DNA of 64,000 nucleotides from Micromonospora sp. NBC_01740 (GCF_035920365.1 NZ_CP109150.1:806001-870000); one strand, 5' to 3'; positions 37,334-45,975 are shown, counted from the stretch's first letter. Notes: generated by a model from the letters alone, not told the origin. A program made the numbers and translations.

Positions 37334-37747
37334 GTGACCCCACCGACCCGGCTGATCCGCGTACCCGCCCTCTCCGACGTCGCCGAGTACGCGTACGCGG
37401 CCACGGTCGAGCCGCCCGCCCGGCTGGTGTTCACCGCCGGCGCCTGCCCGCTCGACGCCGAGGGCCGGACCGTCGCGCCCGGCGACCCCGCCGGCCAGGC
37501 CCGGCAGGTGATGGCCAACCTGGAGACCGCCCTCGCGTCGGCTGGGGCCCGGCTCACCGACGTCGTCAAGACCACCGTGTACGTGGCGTCGTCCCGCCAG
37601 GAGGACCTGGTGGCCGTGTGGGAGGTGGTCCGGGACGCGTTCGGCGACCACGAGCCGCCCAGCACCCTGCTCGGGGTGGCCGTGCTCGGCTACGCCGACC
37701 AGCTCGTCGAGGTCGAGGCCGTCGCCGCCGTACGCGGGGAGAACTGA
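37334..37747 (+). CDS. RidA family protein
   Basis: A 137-residue YjgF/YER057c/UK114 protein. Members hydrolyse reactive enamine/imine intermediates. The chorismate mutase-like fold is seen in LVFTAGACPLDAEG, GQARQVMANLETALASAGA and DVVKTTVYVAS. GTG 37334 lies seven bases after TAGCGT (leaderless). It ends one base before the GNAT gene. Confidence 0.85.
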   Translation: MTPPTRLIRVPALSDVAEYAYAATVEPPARLVFTAGACPLDAEGRTVAPGDPAGQARQVMANLETALASAGARLTDVVKTTVYVASSRQEDLVAVWEVVRDAFGDHEPPSTLLGVAVLGYADQLVEVEAVAAVRGEN

Positions 37748-37748
37748 C

Positions 37749-38645
37749 GTGCGAATCCGTACCGCCCGCCCCGACGACGCGCCCGCCGTGGTGGCGATGC
37801 GTGCGATCGTGCACCCCTACCTGGTGCGCGGCGTCGAGTCGACCCGGCAGATGATCGCCCAGCCCCCGCCCGGCGAGGACTGGACCGCGTACGTCGCCGA
37901 GGTCGACGACGCCGTGGTCGGCTGGGTGTCGGCGTACCGCAACGACCGGACCTCGGAGCCGGACGTCGGCGAGATCTCCACCCTGCACGTCCACCCGGAG
38001 CACCGGGGCCGGGGCGCCGGCACCGCGTTGCTGACCGCCGCGCTCGGGCACCTGCGGGACATCGGGGCGCGCCGGATCCGCACCTGGGCGCTGCCGGAGT
38101 CGCTGCCGTTCGCCCGCCGGCACGGCTTCACGCCGAGCCGGGAGATGCGCTACTCGGCCCTCGACCTGCGGCCGGCCCCGCCGATGCCGGAGTCGCCGCC
38201 GGGCGTACGGCTGCTTGCGCTGACCGACGTCGAGCCGCGTCGGGTCTACCTGGCCGAGGTGGCCGCGGCGGCCGACGAGCCGGAGGACGTGCCCGCCGAC
38301 GCGATCAGCTACGAGAGCTGGCGCTCCGAGATCTGGGACAGCCCGGGCCTGGACCGCGCGGCCAGCACGGTGGCGGAAATCGGCGGCGAGGTGGCGTCCT
38401 TCAGCCTCGTCCAGCGCGACGGCGACCGGATGTGGTCGGACTACACCGGCACGCTGCCGACGCACCGGGGGCGTGGGCTGGCCCGCCTGGTCAAGGCGGC
38501 GGCGCTGCACCGCGCCGCCGCCGGCGGCGTACGCGTCGCCTACACCTCGAACGACGAGGCGAACGCGCCGATGCTGGCGGTCAACGTCGGGCTCGGCTAC
38601 CGCCCGGTCGGGTCGAGCTGGTCCTGCCTGCGCGAGCTTTCCTGA
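37749..38645 (+). CDS. GNAT family N-acetyltransferase, tandem-domain
   Basis: A 298-residue acetyltransferase with two GNAT modules. The first has the acetyl-CoA motif VHPEHRGRGAGTALL near residue 82. The second has TLPTHRGRGLARLVKA near residue 237 and ends with NVGLGYRPVGS. The acceptor is unknown. It follows the RidA gene directly, so the two are likely one transcript. Confidence 0.88.
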   Translation: MRIRTARPDDAPAVVAMRAIVHPYLVRGVESTRQMIAQPPPGEDWTAYVAEVDDAVVGWVSAYRNDRTSEPDVGEISTLHVHPEHRGRGAGTALLTAALGHLRDIGARRIRTWALPESLPFARRHGFTPSREMRYSALDLRPAPPMPESPPGVRLLALTDVEPRRVYLAEVAAAADEPEDVPADAISYESWRSEIWDSPGLDRAASTVAEIGGEVASFSLVQRDGDRMWSDYTGTLPTHRGRGLARLVKAAALHRAAAGGVRVAYTSNDEANAPMLAVNVGLGYRPVGSSWSCLRELS

Positions 38646-38714
38646 CGGTGCGATTCAGCCGACGGCCCGCACCGAGGTCCAGGGCCAGCCGGCGGCCCGC
38701 CCCGAGGGCTGGGG

Positions 38715-39230
38715 TCAGCCGGCGGCCCGCACCCGCTGGGCGACCGCCAGGGTCTCGGCGCCGAAGAGCACCAGCCGGGCCTCGGTGACGTGCGCCGGGG
38801 TGGCCGAGCCGAGCACCGACAGGGCCTGCCGTACGGCGTCCTCGACCGGCCAGCCGTAGACGCCGGCCGAGATCAGCGGGAACGCCACGGTGCCCGCGCC
38901 CAACTCGTCGGCGATCCGCAGGCTGTTCGTGTAGCAGTCGCGCAGCAGCGCCGAGCGGTCCTCGGCGGCCGACCAGACCGGCCCGACCGTGTGCACCACC
39001 CAGCGGGCCGGCAGGTCGCCCGCGGTGGTGGCCACCGCCTGGCCGGTCGGCAGGCCGCGGCCGTACCGGGAGGCGCGCAGCGCCCGGCACTCGTCGAGGA
39101 TGGCCGGCCCGCCCCGCCGGTGGATGGCGCCGTCCACTCCCCCGCCGCCGAGCAGCGACGAGTTGGCGGCGTTGACGATCACGTCCACCCGCTGCGTCGT
39201 GATGTCGCCCCCGACCAGGGTGATCTCCAC
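38715..39230 (-). CDS. macro domain protein, O-acetyl-ADP-ribose deacetylase type
   Basis: A 171-residue macro domain of the YmdB type: ITLVGGDITTQRVDVIVNAANSSLLGGGGVDGAIHR is the ADP-ribose binding and catalytic loop region (given here by its key DIT, NAAN and GGGGVDGAIH motifs), followed by VVHTVGPVW and PLISAGVYGWP. It removes acetyl or ADP-ribosyl groups. It lies one base after the upstream EI24 gene. Confidence 0.92.
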   Translation of the reverse strand: MEITLVGGDITTQRVDVIVNAANSSLLGGGGVDGAIHRRGGPAILDECRALRASRYGRGLPTGQAVATTAGDLPARWVVHTVGPVWSAAEDRSALLRDCYTNSLRIADELGAGTVAFPLISAGVYGWPVEDAVRQALSVLGSATPAHVTEARLVLFGAETLAVAQRVRAAG

Positions 39231-39231
39231 G

Positions 39232-40023
39232 TCAGCCCTCCGTGACGGACTGGCCGAGCGAGCGGCGGGCCAGCAGGGTCGCCCCGGCGACGGCTGCCGG
39301 CATGACCAGCACCGCGCCGAGCGGGATCAGGAAGCAGACGAAGACCGCCACGCCGAAGCCGAGCGTGGTCGGCCGGTCCGCCTTGAGGTGCGCCCGCCGC
39401 TCCGGCAGCCGCATCCCGCGCCGGTAGAAGGGGGCCCCAACCAGCTCCACGGCGAGCAGCCAGCCGCCGACCGCCGCCCCGATCACCGGCACCACGGTCT
39501 GGCCGACCACCGGGATGAAGCCGGCGGCGAAGAGCGGGATGCCGAAGAGGATCGACAGGCCCACCAGCCGCACCGAGTCGGCGATGCTGCGCCGCAGCGA
39601 CGGCCAGAACGGCACGTCGACCGCGCCGGGCGTGCCGCCGAGGCGCTCCTCGACGCGTTCGGAGATCTTCTCGTAGAACGGGTCGCCGATGACCAGGGTG
39701 ACGGCGGTGAAGGTGACGACCGCGAGCAGGCCGCCGAGGCCGAGGAATGCCAGCCCGGCGATCACCCGGACGAGGCTGCGCCCGGTGGTCGACCAGTCGT
39801 CGGCAAACGGCGTCACCAGCGCGGCCAGGTCCTCGACGAAGTACGCCAGGGTGGCGAACGCGGCCACGAAGATCGCGCCCGAGATCAACGCCGGGATGAC
39901 GCCGAGCAGCATCAGCCCGGGGCTGCGGACGTAGAGGCCGAGGCCGCGCAGGAGCAGGCCCACGCCGGTGAAGAACCGGCCGGCGGCGCCGGTCACGGGC
40001 GCGGCGATGCGGGGTGCGTTCAC
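39232..40023 (-). CDS. EI24 domain-containing membrane protein
   Basis: A 263-residue multi-pass membrane protein of the EI24/CysZ family, with about six helices (LMLLGVIPALISGAIFVAAF, LAFLGLGGLLAVVTFTAVTL, AAGFIPVVGQTVVPVIGAAV). CysZ members carry sulfate; actinobacterial EI24 proteins are uncharacterised. GTG 40023. It is probably co-transcribed with the macro domain gene. Confidence 0.85.
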   Translation of the reverse strand: MNAPRIAAPVTGAAGRFFTGVGLLLRGLGLYVRSPGLMLLGVIPALISGAIFVAAFATLAYFVEDLAALVTPFADDWSTTGRSLVRVIAGLAFLGLGGLLAVVTFTAVTLVIGDPFYEKISERVEERLGGTPGAVDVPFWPSLRRSIADSVRLVGLSILFGIPLFAAGFIPVVGQTVVPVIGAAVGGWLLAVELVGAPFYRRGMRLPERRAHLKADRPTTLGFGVAVFVCFLIPLGAVLVMPAAVAGATLLARRSLGQSVTEG

Positions 40024-40091
40024 GACCGCAGAGCCTAGTTGTACCCGGTCATGAGGGTGATCGCAGCCGGCCGGGCCTCCGGACCCGCGCT

Positions 40092-40895
40092 CTACTGCCA
40101 GGTGGCGGTGTCGGGGTCGATGTCGTGAGCGCGTGCGCTGGCGTCGATGCTCTGCCGGAACCACGTGGTGAGGCCGGCACGGATGCCGTCGTAGTGGGCG
40201 GCGAATGCCGGATCGGCCTCGTACCTGCGGCCGAGACAGACCTGCATCTGCCTGGTGAGGGGAAAGTACGAGGAAAAGACCTCGCGGTGCCGCTCGACGA
40301 GTCGATTCGCCTCCGGGCTGCCAGGGGTGACCCCGGCGTCCATCGCGTCGCCGAGGGCACGGTCGAGGTCGGCAACGGTGTCGGCGACGGCCTGCCATTC
40401 CTCCGGGCTGCGAGAGGCTGCGCGTTCGGCGTACTGCTGCCACTGCGTCGTGTCTCCGTAGCGGTGACGGGCCTGGGCGTGCCGGTCCGGGTCCCACTGG
40501 GGGCCGAAGATCGCGGCCTGCTGCTCGACGGTCAGCAGCAGGCCGCGCTCGTGGGCGTCGATCATGCGATCCAGTCCGGCGCTGAGCTGCTGGAGACGGT
40601 CGATCCGCTGGGCGACCTGGATGCGCTGCGCGCGCAGTGCGCCGGGCACGTCCGCGGTCGAGTCGTCCAGGATGGCCCGGATGCTGTCCAGACCGAGGCC
40701 GATCTCCCGGTAGACGACGATGCGGTGCAGGCGTTCCAGGTCGCCGGCGGTGTAGAGCCGGTAGCCGGCAGTCGTGCGCAGCGACGGTCGCGCCAGACCG
40801 ATGTCATCCCAGTGGTGCAGCGCGCGGACCGTCACGCCCAGCCGCGTCGAGACCTGGCCGACGGTCAGGCCGTCGGCGTCGGTGGCATCAGGCAT
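40092..40895 (-). CDS. MerR family regulator with TipAS drug-binding domain
   Basis: A 267-residue regulator. The MerR helix-turn-helix and wing occupy the N-terminal 75 residues (TVGQVSTRLGVTVRALHHWD, TAGYRLYTAGDLERL), then a coiled coil, then a globin-like TipAS antibiotic-recognition domain in the C-terminal 130 residues (WQQYAERAASRSPEEWQAV). TipA-type proteins sense thiopeptide-like compounds. ATG 40895 overlaps the end of the VOC gene by eight bases, so the two form an operon. Confidence 0.88.
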   Translation of the reverse strand: MPDATDADGLTVGQVSTRLGVTVRALHHWDDIGLARPSLRTTAGYRLYTAGDLERLHRIVVYREIGLGLDSIRAILDDSTADVPGALRAQRIQVAQRIDRLQQLSAGLDRMIDAHERGLLLTVEQQAAIFGPQWDPDRHAQARHRYGDTTQWQQYAERAASRSPEEWQAVADTVADLDRALGDAMDAGVTPGSPEANRLVERHREVFSSYFPLTRQMQVCLGRRYEADPAFAAHYDGIRAGLTTWFRQSIDASARAHDIDPDTATWQ

Positions 40896-41424
40896 GCTCC
40901 GCATTGTCGCCGCGACCGCCGCCCGGTGGGGTGATCCCCATGGCTTCAAGGTTCCGCGCCTCCTGGCTGGCCGGATCGAAGGGCTTCGCCGCCGTGAAGA
41001 CGATCCGTGCGTTCTCGGGGGTGATCACCTCCACGTCGCGGGTGTTCCAGGGGGTGTCCCGGGGGCCGTCGACCGAGTCCGGGTTCAACGCACGACAGGC
41101 CTCGACAAGGGGATCGATCTGGCTGAGCACGCCCGAGAAGCTGAAGCTCATCGCTGGTGGCTGCGCCGGGACGCTCTCCGCCGAGCGGAGGAGCACGTCC
41201 TGGAACGCCCACCGGCGCAGGTGCACGAGCGTGCCGGGGATGCTGAACAGCTCGAAGAACCCGAGCCCACGAGTCCAGAAGTCCACCGACGCCGCCAGGT
41301 CGCTCGTGGGGATCGTCACGAACGCGGGCATCCCGTAGATGCCTCGGAACGGCTCAGGCGCAACCGCGTCCGGGCCCGGATCGGGCACGGGACTCATCTC
41401 GAAAGCGTCGTAGTAGTCACTCAT
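40888..41424 (-). CDS. VOC family protein
   Basis: A 178-residue vicinal oxygen chelate protein (GMPAFVTIPTSDLAASVDFW and the closing NTRDVEVITPENARIVFTA). The pairing with a TipA-like MerR gene hints at a drug-binding or resistance role, as bleomycin-resistance proteins share this fold; this is inference. ATG 41424 follows GGTGGGG. The gene is divergent from the WYL regulator. Confidence 0.82.
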   Translation of the reverse strand: MSDYYDAFEMSPVPDPGPDAVAPEPFRGIYGMPAFVTIPTSDLAASVDFWTRGLGFFELFSIPGTLVHLRRWAFQDVLLRSAESVPAQPPAMSFSFSGVLSQIDPLVEACRALNPDSVDGPRDTPWNTRDVEVITPENARIVFTAAKPFDPASQEARNLEAMGITPPGGGRGDNAEHA

Positions 41425-41573
41425 GTACCCCACCCTGGGGCCTTACGCAGCGTGAGGGTCAAGCCGCATCGGTGCCGGTCCTACCGCTGGCTGCGGCCAA
41501 CGTCGTGGCCGCCGTACACCCGGTAGGCGGACCGCCGGCTGGGGACGTCGAGCGGGCACGGCAGGATGGATAC

Positions 41574-42560
41574 GTGCGGGCGGCCCGGTTGATCTCGTTG
41601 GTCCTGCTGCTCCAGGCGCGGGAGACGATGACCGCGGCGGAGCTGGCGCGGGAGTTGGAGGTCTCCGAGCGGACCGTCTACCGGGACGTGCTGGCGCTCT
41701 CCGCCGCCGGGGTGCCGGTCTACGCCGACCGGGGCCGGGCCGGCGGCTACCGGCTGCTCGGCGGCTACCGGACCCGGCTGACCGGGCTGACCCGCGACGA
41801 GGCGGAGGCGCTCTTCCTGGCCGGGTTGCCCGGACCGGCGGGCGACATGGGGCTCGCCGACGCGGTGGCCTCGGCCGAGCTGAAGGTGCTCGCCGCGCTT
41901 CCACCGAGCCTGCGCGACGCGCCGGTGCGCACCGGGCAGCGCTTCCACCTGGACGTGCCGGGCTGGTTCCGGGAGGCAGGGCCGCCACCGTGGCTGACCG
42001 AGCTGGCCGGCGCGGTCTGGCGGGACCGGGTGGTCGAGCTGCGCTACCGGCGCGGCGACCGCGAGGTCGAACGCGAGGCGCACCCGTACGGGCTGGTCCT
42101 CAAGAGCGGGGTCTGGTATCTCGTCGGCCGGGTCGGCGGCGCGTACCGCACGTACCGGGTGGACCGGGTCACCCACGTCGGGGTCCAGACCGCGACCTTC
42201 GACCGGGACGCCGGCTTCGACCTGGCCGGATACTGGCGGGAGCAGGCCGAGGAGTTCCTGCGCGGCATGCTCCGGGCCGAGGTCACGATGCGGCTGAGCC
42301 CCGTCGGCCTGCGCCGGCTCCGCTTCGTCGCCGACGCCCCCTTCGCGTACGACGAGGCGCTCGCCGCGGCCGGCGAGCCCGACGGGCAGGGGTGGGTGGT
42401 GACCCGCCTGCCCGTCGAGTCCGTCGACGTCGCGTACCCCCAGTTGCTGTCCCTGGGGCCGGAGGTGGAGGTGCTCGGCCCGCCGGACCTGCGGGAGCTG
42501 ATGGTCGACGCCGCCAGGCGGTCCGCCGCGGTCTACCGGGTCGCGCCCGGTCAGCGGTAG
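41574..42560 (+). CDS. WYL domain transcriptional regulator (YafY-type)
   Basis: A 328-residue regulator with an N-terminal HTH_11 (MTAAELARELEVSERTVYRD) and a WYL ligand domain (EREAHPYGLVLKSGVWYLVG) followed by a WCX-like C-terminal part. WYL domains sense nucleotides or nucleic-acid fragments. GTG 41574 lies six bases after CAGGAT and may be leaderless. The last ten bases overlap the convergent SDR gene. Confidence 0.9.
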   Translation: MRAARLISLVLLLQARETMTAAELARELEVSERTVYRDVLALSAAGVPVYADRGRAGGYRLLGGYRTRLTGLTRDEAEALFLAGLPGPAGDMGLADAVASAELKVLAALPPSLRDAPVRTGQRFHLDVPGWFREAGPPPWLTELAGAVWRDRVVELRYRRGDREVEREAHPYGLVLKSGVWYLVGRVGGAYRTYRVDRVTHVGVQTATFDRDAGFDLAGYWREQAEEFLRGMLRAEVTMRLSPVGLRRLRFVADAPFAYDEALAAAGEPDGQGWVVTRLPVESVDVAYPQLLSLGPEVEVLGPPDLRELMVDAARRSAAVYRVAPGQR

Positions 42561-43465
42561 CCGGTCACGTCGGCCGGTCTGTCCGTCTCCACCACCTCGG
42601 TGATGTAGCGGAACCCGTCCGGCCGGCTGCCGTCGACGTCGGTGAACCCGTACACCTGGGACAGCTCGCCGGCTGAGACGGACGCCTGGTTCCAGCGGGC
42701 CCGGTCCTCGTCGGCGGCGAGCGCGGCGACCGCGCGCCCGACGAAGGCCGGGGTCTCCGAGATGAGGAAGTGCGGATCCTTGGCGGCGCCGTCCCGCCAG
42801 TTCTCCTCGGTGACCCCGAAGTGCTCCAGCATCGCCTCGGACCGGATCCAGCCCGGTGTCAGCGCCACGGCGGTGCCGCCGTGCGGCTTCAGCTCGTGCC
42901 CCCAGACGTACGCGAGCCGGTTGACCGACGTCTTCGCCAGGTCGTAGAAGACCGACAGCCGGTAGTGGTCGTCGTTGTACGCCTTCGTGCCGTCGCCGAC
43001 CTCCACCACCAGGCCGCCGGGGCGGCGGATCAGCAGCGGCAGGGCGAAGTGGGCGGTCACGACGTGCGTGTCGATCGCCAGGCGCAGGCTGCGGAAGCCG
43101 GCCTCCAGCGGCTGCTCCCAGACCGGCTTCTCCCAGGTGGTCAGGGGGTCGCCGCCCCAGATGTCGTTGACCAGCACGTCGAGGCGGCCCTGCTCGGCGT
43201 CGATCCTGGCGACGAGGTCGCGGACCTGCTCGGGGACGAGGTGGTCGACCCGGACCGCGATGCCGGTGCCGCCGGCGGCCGTGACCAGCTCGGCGGTCTC
43301 CTCGATGGTCTCCGGGCGGTCCATCTCGGAGCGGCCGGCCCGGCTGCTGCGGCCGGTGGCGTAGACCGTGGCACCGGCGGCGCCGAGCTGCACCGCGATC
43401 TGCCGGCCGGCGCCCCGTGTCGCCCCGGCGACGAGCGCGATCTTTCCTGTCAGCGGTTTCGTCAT
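42551..43465 (-). CDS. SDR family oxidoreductase
   Basis: A 304-residue short-chain dehydrogenase: cofactor loop VAGATRGAGRQIA, ATGRSSRAGRSE suggesting NADP, and LVNDIWGGD replacing the NNAG motif. The usual YxxxK appears as FYDLAKTSVNRL, which is shifted from the standard context. Substrate unknown. ATG 43465. Convergent with the WYL gene. Confidence 0.88.
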   Translation of the reverse strand: MTKPLTGKIALVAGATRGAGRQIAVQLGAAGATVYATGRSSRAGRSEMDRPETIEETAELVTAAGGTGIAVRVDHLVPEQVRDLVARIDAEQGRLDVLVNDIWGGDPLTTWEKPVWEQPLEAGFRSLRLAIDTHVVTAHFALPLLIRRPGGLVVEVGDGTKAYNDDHYRLSVFYDLAKTSVNRLAYVWGHELKPHGGTAVALTPGWIRSEAMLEHFGVTEENWRDGAAKDPHFLISETPAFVGRAVAALAADEDRARWNQASVSAGELSQVYGFTDVDGSRPDGFRYITEVVETDRPADVTGYR

Positions 43466-43541
43466 GCGGCGAGCCTGTCAGCGATACCTGACAGCCGAAG
43501 TCCGGTTTCGCGAAGCCGTGTCGTCCGGCATGCTCGCCGGC

Positions 43542-44237
43542 ATGCACCTGCTGCTCTCCGGGATCGTCGGCTCGGTCGCGTACGGGCTGGCCGGGCCGGG
43601 CTCCGACGTCGACCGGATCGGCGTCTTCGCCGCGCCCACCGTCGCCTTCCACGGGCTGCGCCCGCCCCGCGAGTCGGTGGTGACCACCGATCCCGACATC
43701 ACCCTGCACGAGGCGGCGAAGTGGTGCCGCCTGGCGCTGAGCGGCAACCCGACCGCCACCGAGCTGGCCTGGTTGCCGGAAGACTGCTACGAGACCCGTA
43801 CGGAGTTCGGCGACCGGCTGGTCGCCATCCGCTCGGCGTTCCTCAGCGCGCCCCGCGTCCGCGACGCCTACCTGGGCTACGCCGGCCAGCAGTTCCGCAA
43901 GCTGGAGTCCCGGGGCGACGGCACGTTCTCGGCCGACACCCGGCGGCGCACCGCCAAACACGCCCGGCACCTGGCGCGGCTGGTGCACCAGGGCCGGCTG
44001 CTCTACGCCACCGGCGTGCTGGAGATCCGGCTCGCCGACCCACAGTGGTTCCGCAGCTTCGGCGAGCGGGTGGCCGGCGGCGCGTTGGCCGAGGCACGGG
44101 CCCTGATCGCCGAGGCGGAACGCGACTTCGACCGGATCCGCACCCCGCTGCCGGACCGCCCGGACGAGGCGGCCGTGGAACGCTGGCTGCTCGACGTGCG
44201 CGCCGCCCACCTGCCGCCGGGTCCCGCCACGCCCTGA
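43542..44237 (+). CDS. nucleotidyltransferase domain protein (YcgL-type)
   Basis: A 231-residue protein with a pol-beta-like nucleotidyltransferase core: GSVAYGLAGPGSDVDRIGVF near residues 10-29, where GS and DxD form the catalytic centre. The rest matches the predicted nucleotidyltransferase family PF10127. Target unknown. ATG 43542 (HLLLSG) is preferred; ATG 43530 is in frame. The reading frame continues after the stop into a CGNR remnant. Confidence 0.82.
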   Translation: MHLLLSGIVGSVAYGLAGPGSDVDRIGVFAAPTVAFHGLRPPRESVVTTDPDITLHEAAKWCRLALSGNPTATELAWLPEDCYETRTEFGDRLVAIRSAFLSAPRVRDAYLGYAGQQFRKLESRGDGTFSADTRRRTAKHARHLARLVHQGRLLYATGVLEIRLADPQWFRSFGERVAGGALAEARALIAEAERDFDRIRTPLPDRPDEAAVERWLLDVRAAHLPPGPATP

Positions 44238-44474
44238 CCCCCCGGGCCGATCCTGGCGGGGCGGCGCGGCGGACAGCCGCTGGCCAGCATCGCCCGGGAC
44301 GCGGTGGACCTGTTCACCGGCCCGTACCGCGACCGCATCCGCGAGTGCGCCACGCACGACTGCTACCTCGTCTTCGTGGACACCTCGCGCCCCGGCCGGC
44401 GACGCTGGTGCGCGATGGAGCGCTGCGGCAACCGGCACAAGGTCCGCTCGCTGCGCGCCCGCCGCGCCGAGTAA
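44238..44474 (+). pseudogene. C-terminal remnant of a CGNR zinc finger gene
   Basis: In the frame that continues after the nucleotidyltransferase stop, 78 codons up to the TAA at 44472-44474 encode a clear CGNR zinc finger: ARDAVDLFTGPYRDRIRECA, then CATHDCYLVFVDTSRPGRRR, then WCAMERCGNRHKV. No start codon with a ribosome site is present and the N-terminal ABATE domain is missing, so this is the tail of a broken gene. All zinc ligands are intact, implying recent loss or read-through. Confidence 0.75.
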
Positions 44475-44479
44475 ACCCG

Positions 44480-44510
44480 TTGCCCGGCGGCCGCGGTCCG
44501 CTGTTAGGGT
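44480..44510 (+). promoter_or_regulatory. promoter for the leader peptide and GNAT gene
   Basis: TTGCCC (44480-44485) and TAGGGT (44505-44510) are separated by 19 bases and lie just after the CGNR remnant. The spacing is longer than ideal. Confidence 0.4.
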
Positions 44511-44548
44511 TCCGGCACGCCCTCGTCGAGGAAAGGGAGGTGAGCGCC

Positions 44549-44602
44549 GTGTCCACGACATCGCTGTGCTCCCGCCCGGCCACGAGGGCACCACGGTTCT
44601 GA
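44549..44602 (+). CDS. 17-residue possible leader peptide
   Basis: GTG 44549 is preceded by AAAGGGAGG at an ideal distance, and the frame gives MSTTSLCSRPATRAPRF before a TGA at 44600-44602. The stop is 29 bases upstream of the GNAT start. It could be a translated leader controlling GNAT expression. No obvious runs of one regulatory codon are seen. Confidence 0.4.
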   Translation: MSTTSLCSRPATRAPRF

Positions 44603-44631
44603 GCCGGGGGCACGAAACCCGGAAGGACCTC

Positions 44632-45534
44632 ATGACCGACCTGGTCATCCGCCCGCTCACCGCGGGCGAGGAAGCACTGTTCGACTCCCTGCCCCACACC
44701 AGGCTGGTGGGGCGCGCCGCCTTCGGCGACAACTACTCCGACATGGCCGCCGACGGCCAGTACCGTCCCGAGTGGAGCTGGGTCGCCCTGCGCGCCGGCA
44801 CCGTGGTGGCCCGCGCCGCCTGGTGGGGTGGGCCGGACGACGAGTCTCCGCTGGCCCTCGACTGGCTCGACTTCACCGACCACGAGGCCGCGGTCCGGCT
44901 GCTGCGCGCCGCGCCGCTGCGGGCCGAGTACTCCCTCTCGTTGCCATCCGGCTGGCGGGACGACCCGGCCGTCCGAGCGGAGGCGCAGGCCCGGATCGAC
45001 GCGGCGACCGCCGCCGGCATGTCCCCGCTGGTCGCGCGGTACCGGTACCGGTGGACGCGAGAGCACGGGCTGCCCGCCCGGCCCGGCCGGTTGGAGTTCC
45101 GCCCGGAACCCGACGACGCCGTGATCCTCGACGTGCTGCGCCGCATCGGCGAGGGGAGTCTCGACGCCCACACCCGCCGCGCCGCCGCCGAGCACGGGCC
45201 GGAGGCGGCGGCGCGGGAGGAGCTCGACCTGTTGCGCTGGCTGCCGAGCCCGCGCGACTGGTGGCGGCTGGCCTGGACGCCGGCCGGTGAACTGGTCGGC
45301 GTCACCGTGCCGGCCCGCAACCACAGCGATCCGGTCGTCGGCTTCGTCGGCGTGGTGCCCGAGCAGCGCGGGCACGGCTACGCGTACGACCTACTGGTCG
45401 AGGCCACCCACCTGCTCGTCGAGGCGGGAGTGACCGAGATCGTGGCGGCCACCGACCAGACGAACCACCCGATGGCCGCCGCCTTCGCCCGGGCGGGCTA
45501 CCCGATCGAGCGGGAACGCATCGATCTCGTGTGA
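44632..45534 (+). CDS. GNAT family N-acetyltransferase
   Basis: A 300-residue protein with a C-terminal GNAT domain: acetyl-CoA loop VPEQRGHGYAYDLLVEATHL near residue 240, then TDQTNHPMAAAFARAGYP. The N-terminal half is a related but degenerate module. Substrate unknown. ATG 44632 follows GGAAGGA. It ends at a very strong hairpin and faces the alaX remnant. Confidence 0.87.
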   Translation: MTDLVIRPLTAGEEALFDSLPHTRLVGRAAFGDNYSDMAADGQYRPEWSWVALRAGTVVARAAWWGGPDDESPLALDWLDFTDHEAAVRLLRAAPLRAEYSLSLPSGWRDDPAVRAEAQARIDAATAAGMSPLVARYRYRWTREHGLPARPGRLEFRPEPDDAVILDVLRRIGEGSLDAHTRRAAAEHGPEAAAREELDLLRWLPSPRDWWRLAWTPAGELVGVTVPARNHSDPVVGFVGVVPEQRGHGYAYDLLVEATHLLVEAGVTEIVAATDQTNHPMAAAFARAGYPIERERIDLV

Positions 45535-45540
45535 CGGCCC

Positions 45541-45573
45541 GGCTCCCGGCGCCGACGACCGGCGCCGGGAGCC
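45541..45573. terminator. perfect 14-bp hairpin between convergent genes
   Basis: GGCTCCCGGCGCCG (45541-45554) pairs perfectly with 45560-45573 around a five-base loop. It separates the GNAT gene from the alaX remnant and serves both strands. Confidence 0.85.
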
Positions 45574-45580
45574 ACCCGGT

Positions 45581-45973
45581 TCAGTCGGCCAGGCGTACGC
45601 GGACCCGACGGTTGGCCCGCCCCTTGCTCTCCACCTTGACCACCTGCACCTTGCCGATCTGCGCGGTGGAGGCGACGTGCGTGCCGCCGTCGGCCTGGAC
45701 GTCCAGCCCGACGATGTCGACGATCCGCACCTCCTGCTCCTCCGGCGGGATCAGGTTCGACTGGGTACGGATGATGTCGGGCAGGGCGAGCGCCTCGTCG
45801 CGGGGCAGCACCCGCACGGCCACCGCCCGGTCGGCGGCGACCTCGGCGTTGACCAGCTCCTCGATGCGGCTCTTGAAGTCGGACGGCACCTCGGGCAGGT
45901 TGAAGTCCATCCGGGCCTCGCCCGGCTCCATGTCCTCGTGATGACGGACACGGAGCCCACGGGCGCGGCTCAT
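45581..45973 (-). pseudogene. alaX: 3' half of alanyl-tRNA editing gene (alaX) fused to a foreign N-terminus
   Basis: The C-terminal 115 residues are typical of AlaX proteins, which remove Ser or Gly from mischarged tRNA-Ala: MEPGEARMDFNLPEVPSDFK, then IVGLDVQADGGTHVASTAQI and VESKGRANRRVRVRL. The N-terminal half, with the catalytic HxxxH zinc site and the usual TGGN that precedes MEPGEARMDF, is missing. Instead, 14 unrelated residues (SRARGLRVRHHED) lead in from an ATG that overlaps the stop of the element gene upstream (ATGA at 45970-45973). The gene was therefore cut at about codon GGN/MEPGEAR by integration. A truncated protein may still be made from the element's transcript; it would lack the HxxxH site. 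Confidence 0.85.
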
Positions 45974-45975
45974 CC
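45928..45975. other. probable attachment junction of the integrated element
   Basis: AlaX similarity begins abruptly at the codons for MEPGEAR (around 45928), and everything rightward is foreign. The crossover lies within these few dozen bases. Insertion inside a protein-coding gene, with no tRNA nearby, is the habit of large serine integrases rather than tRNA-targeting tyrosine integrases. The other half site should lie right of the window next to the alaX 5' half. Confidence 0.6.
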
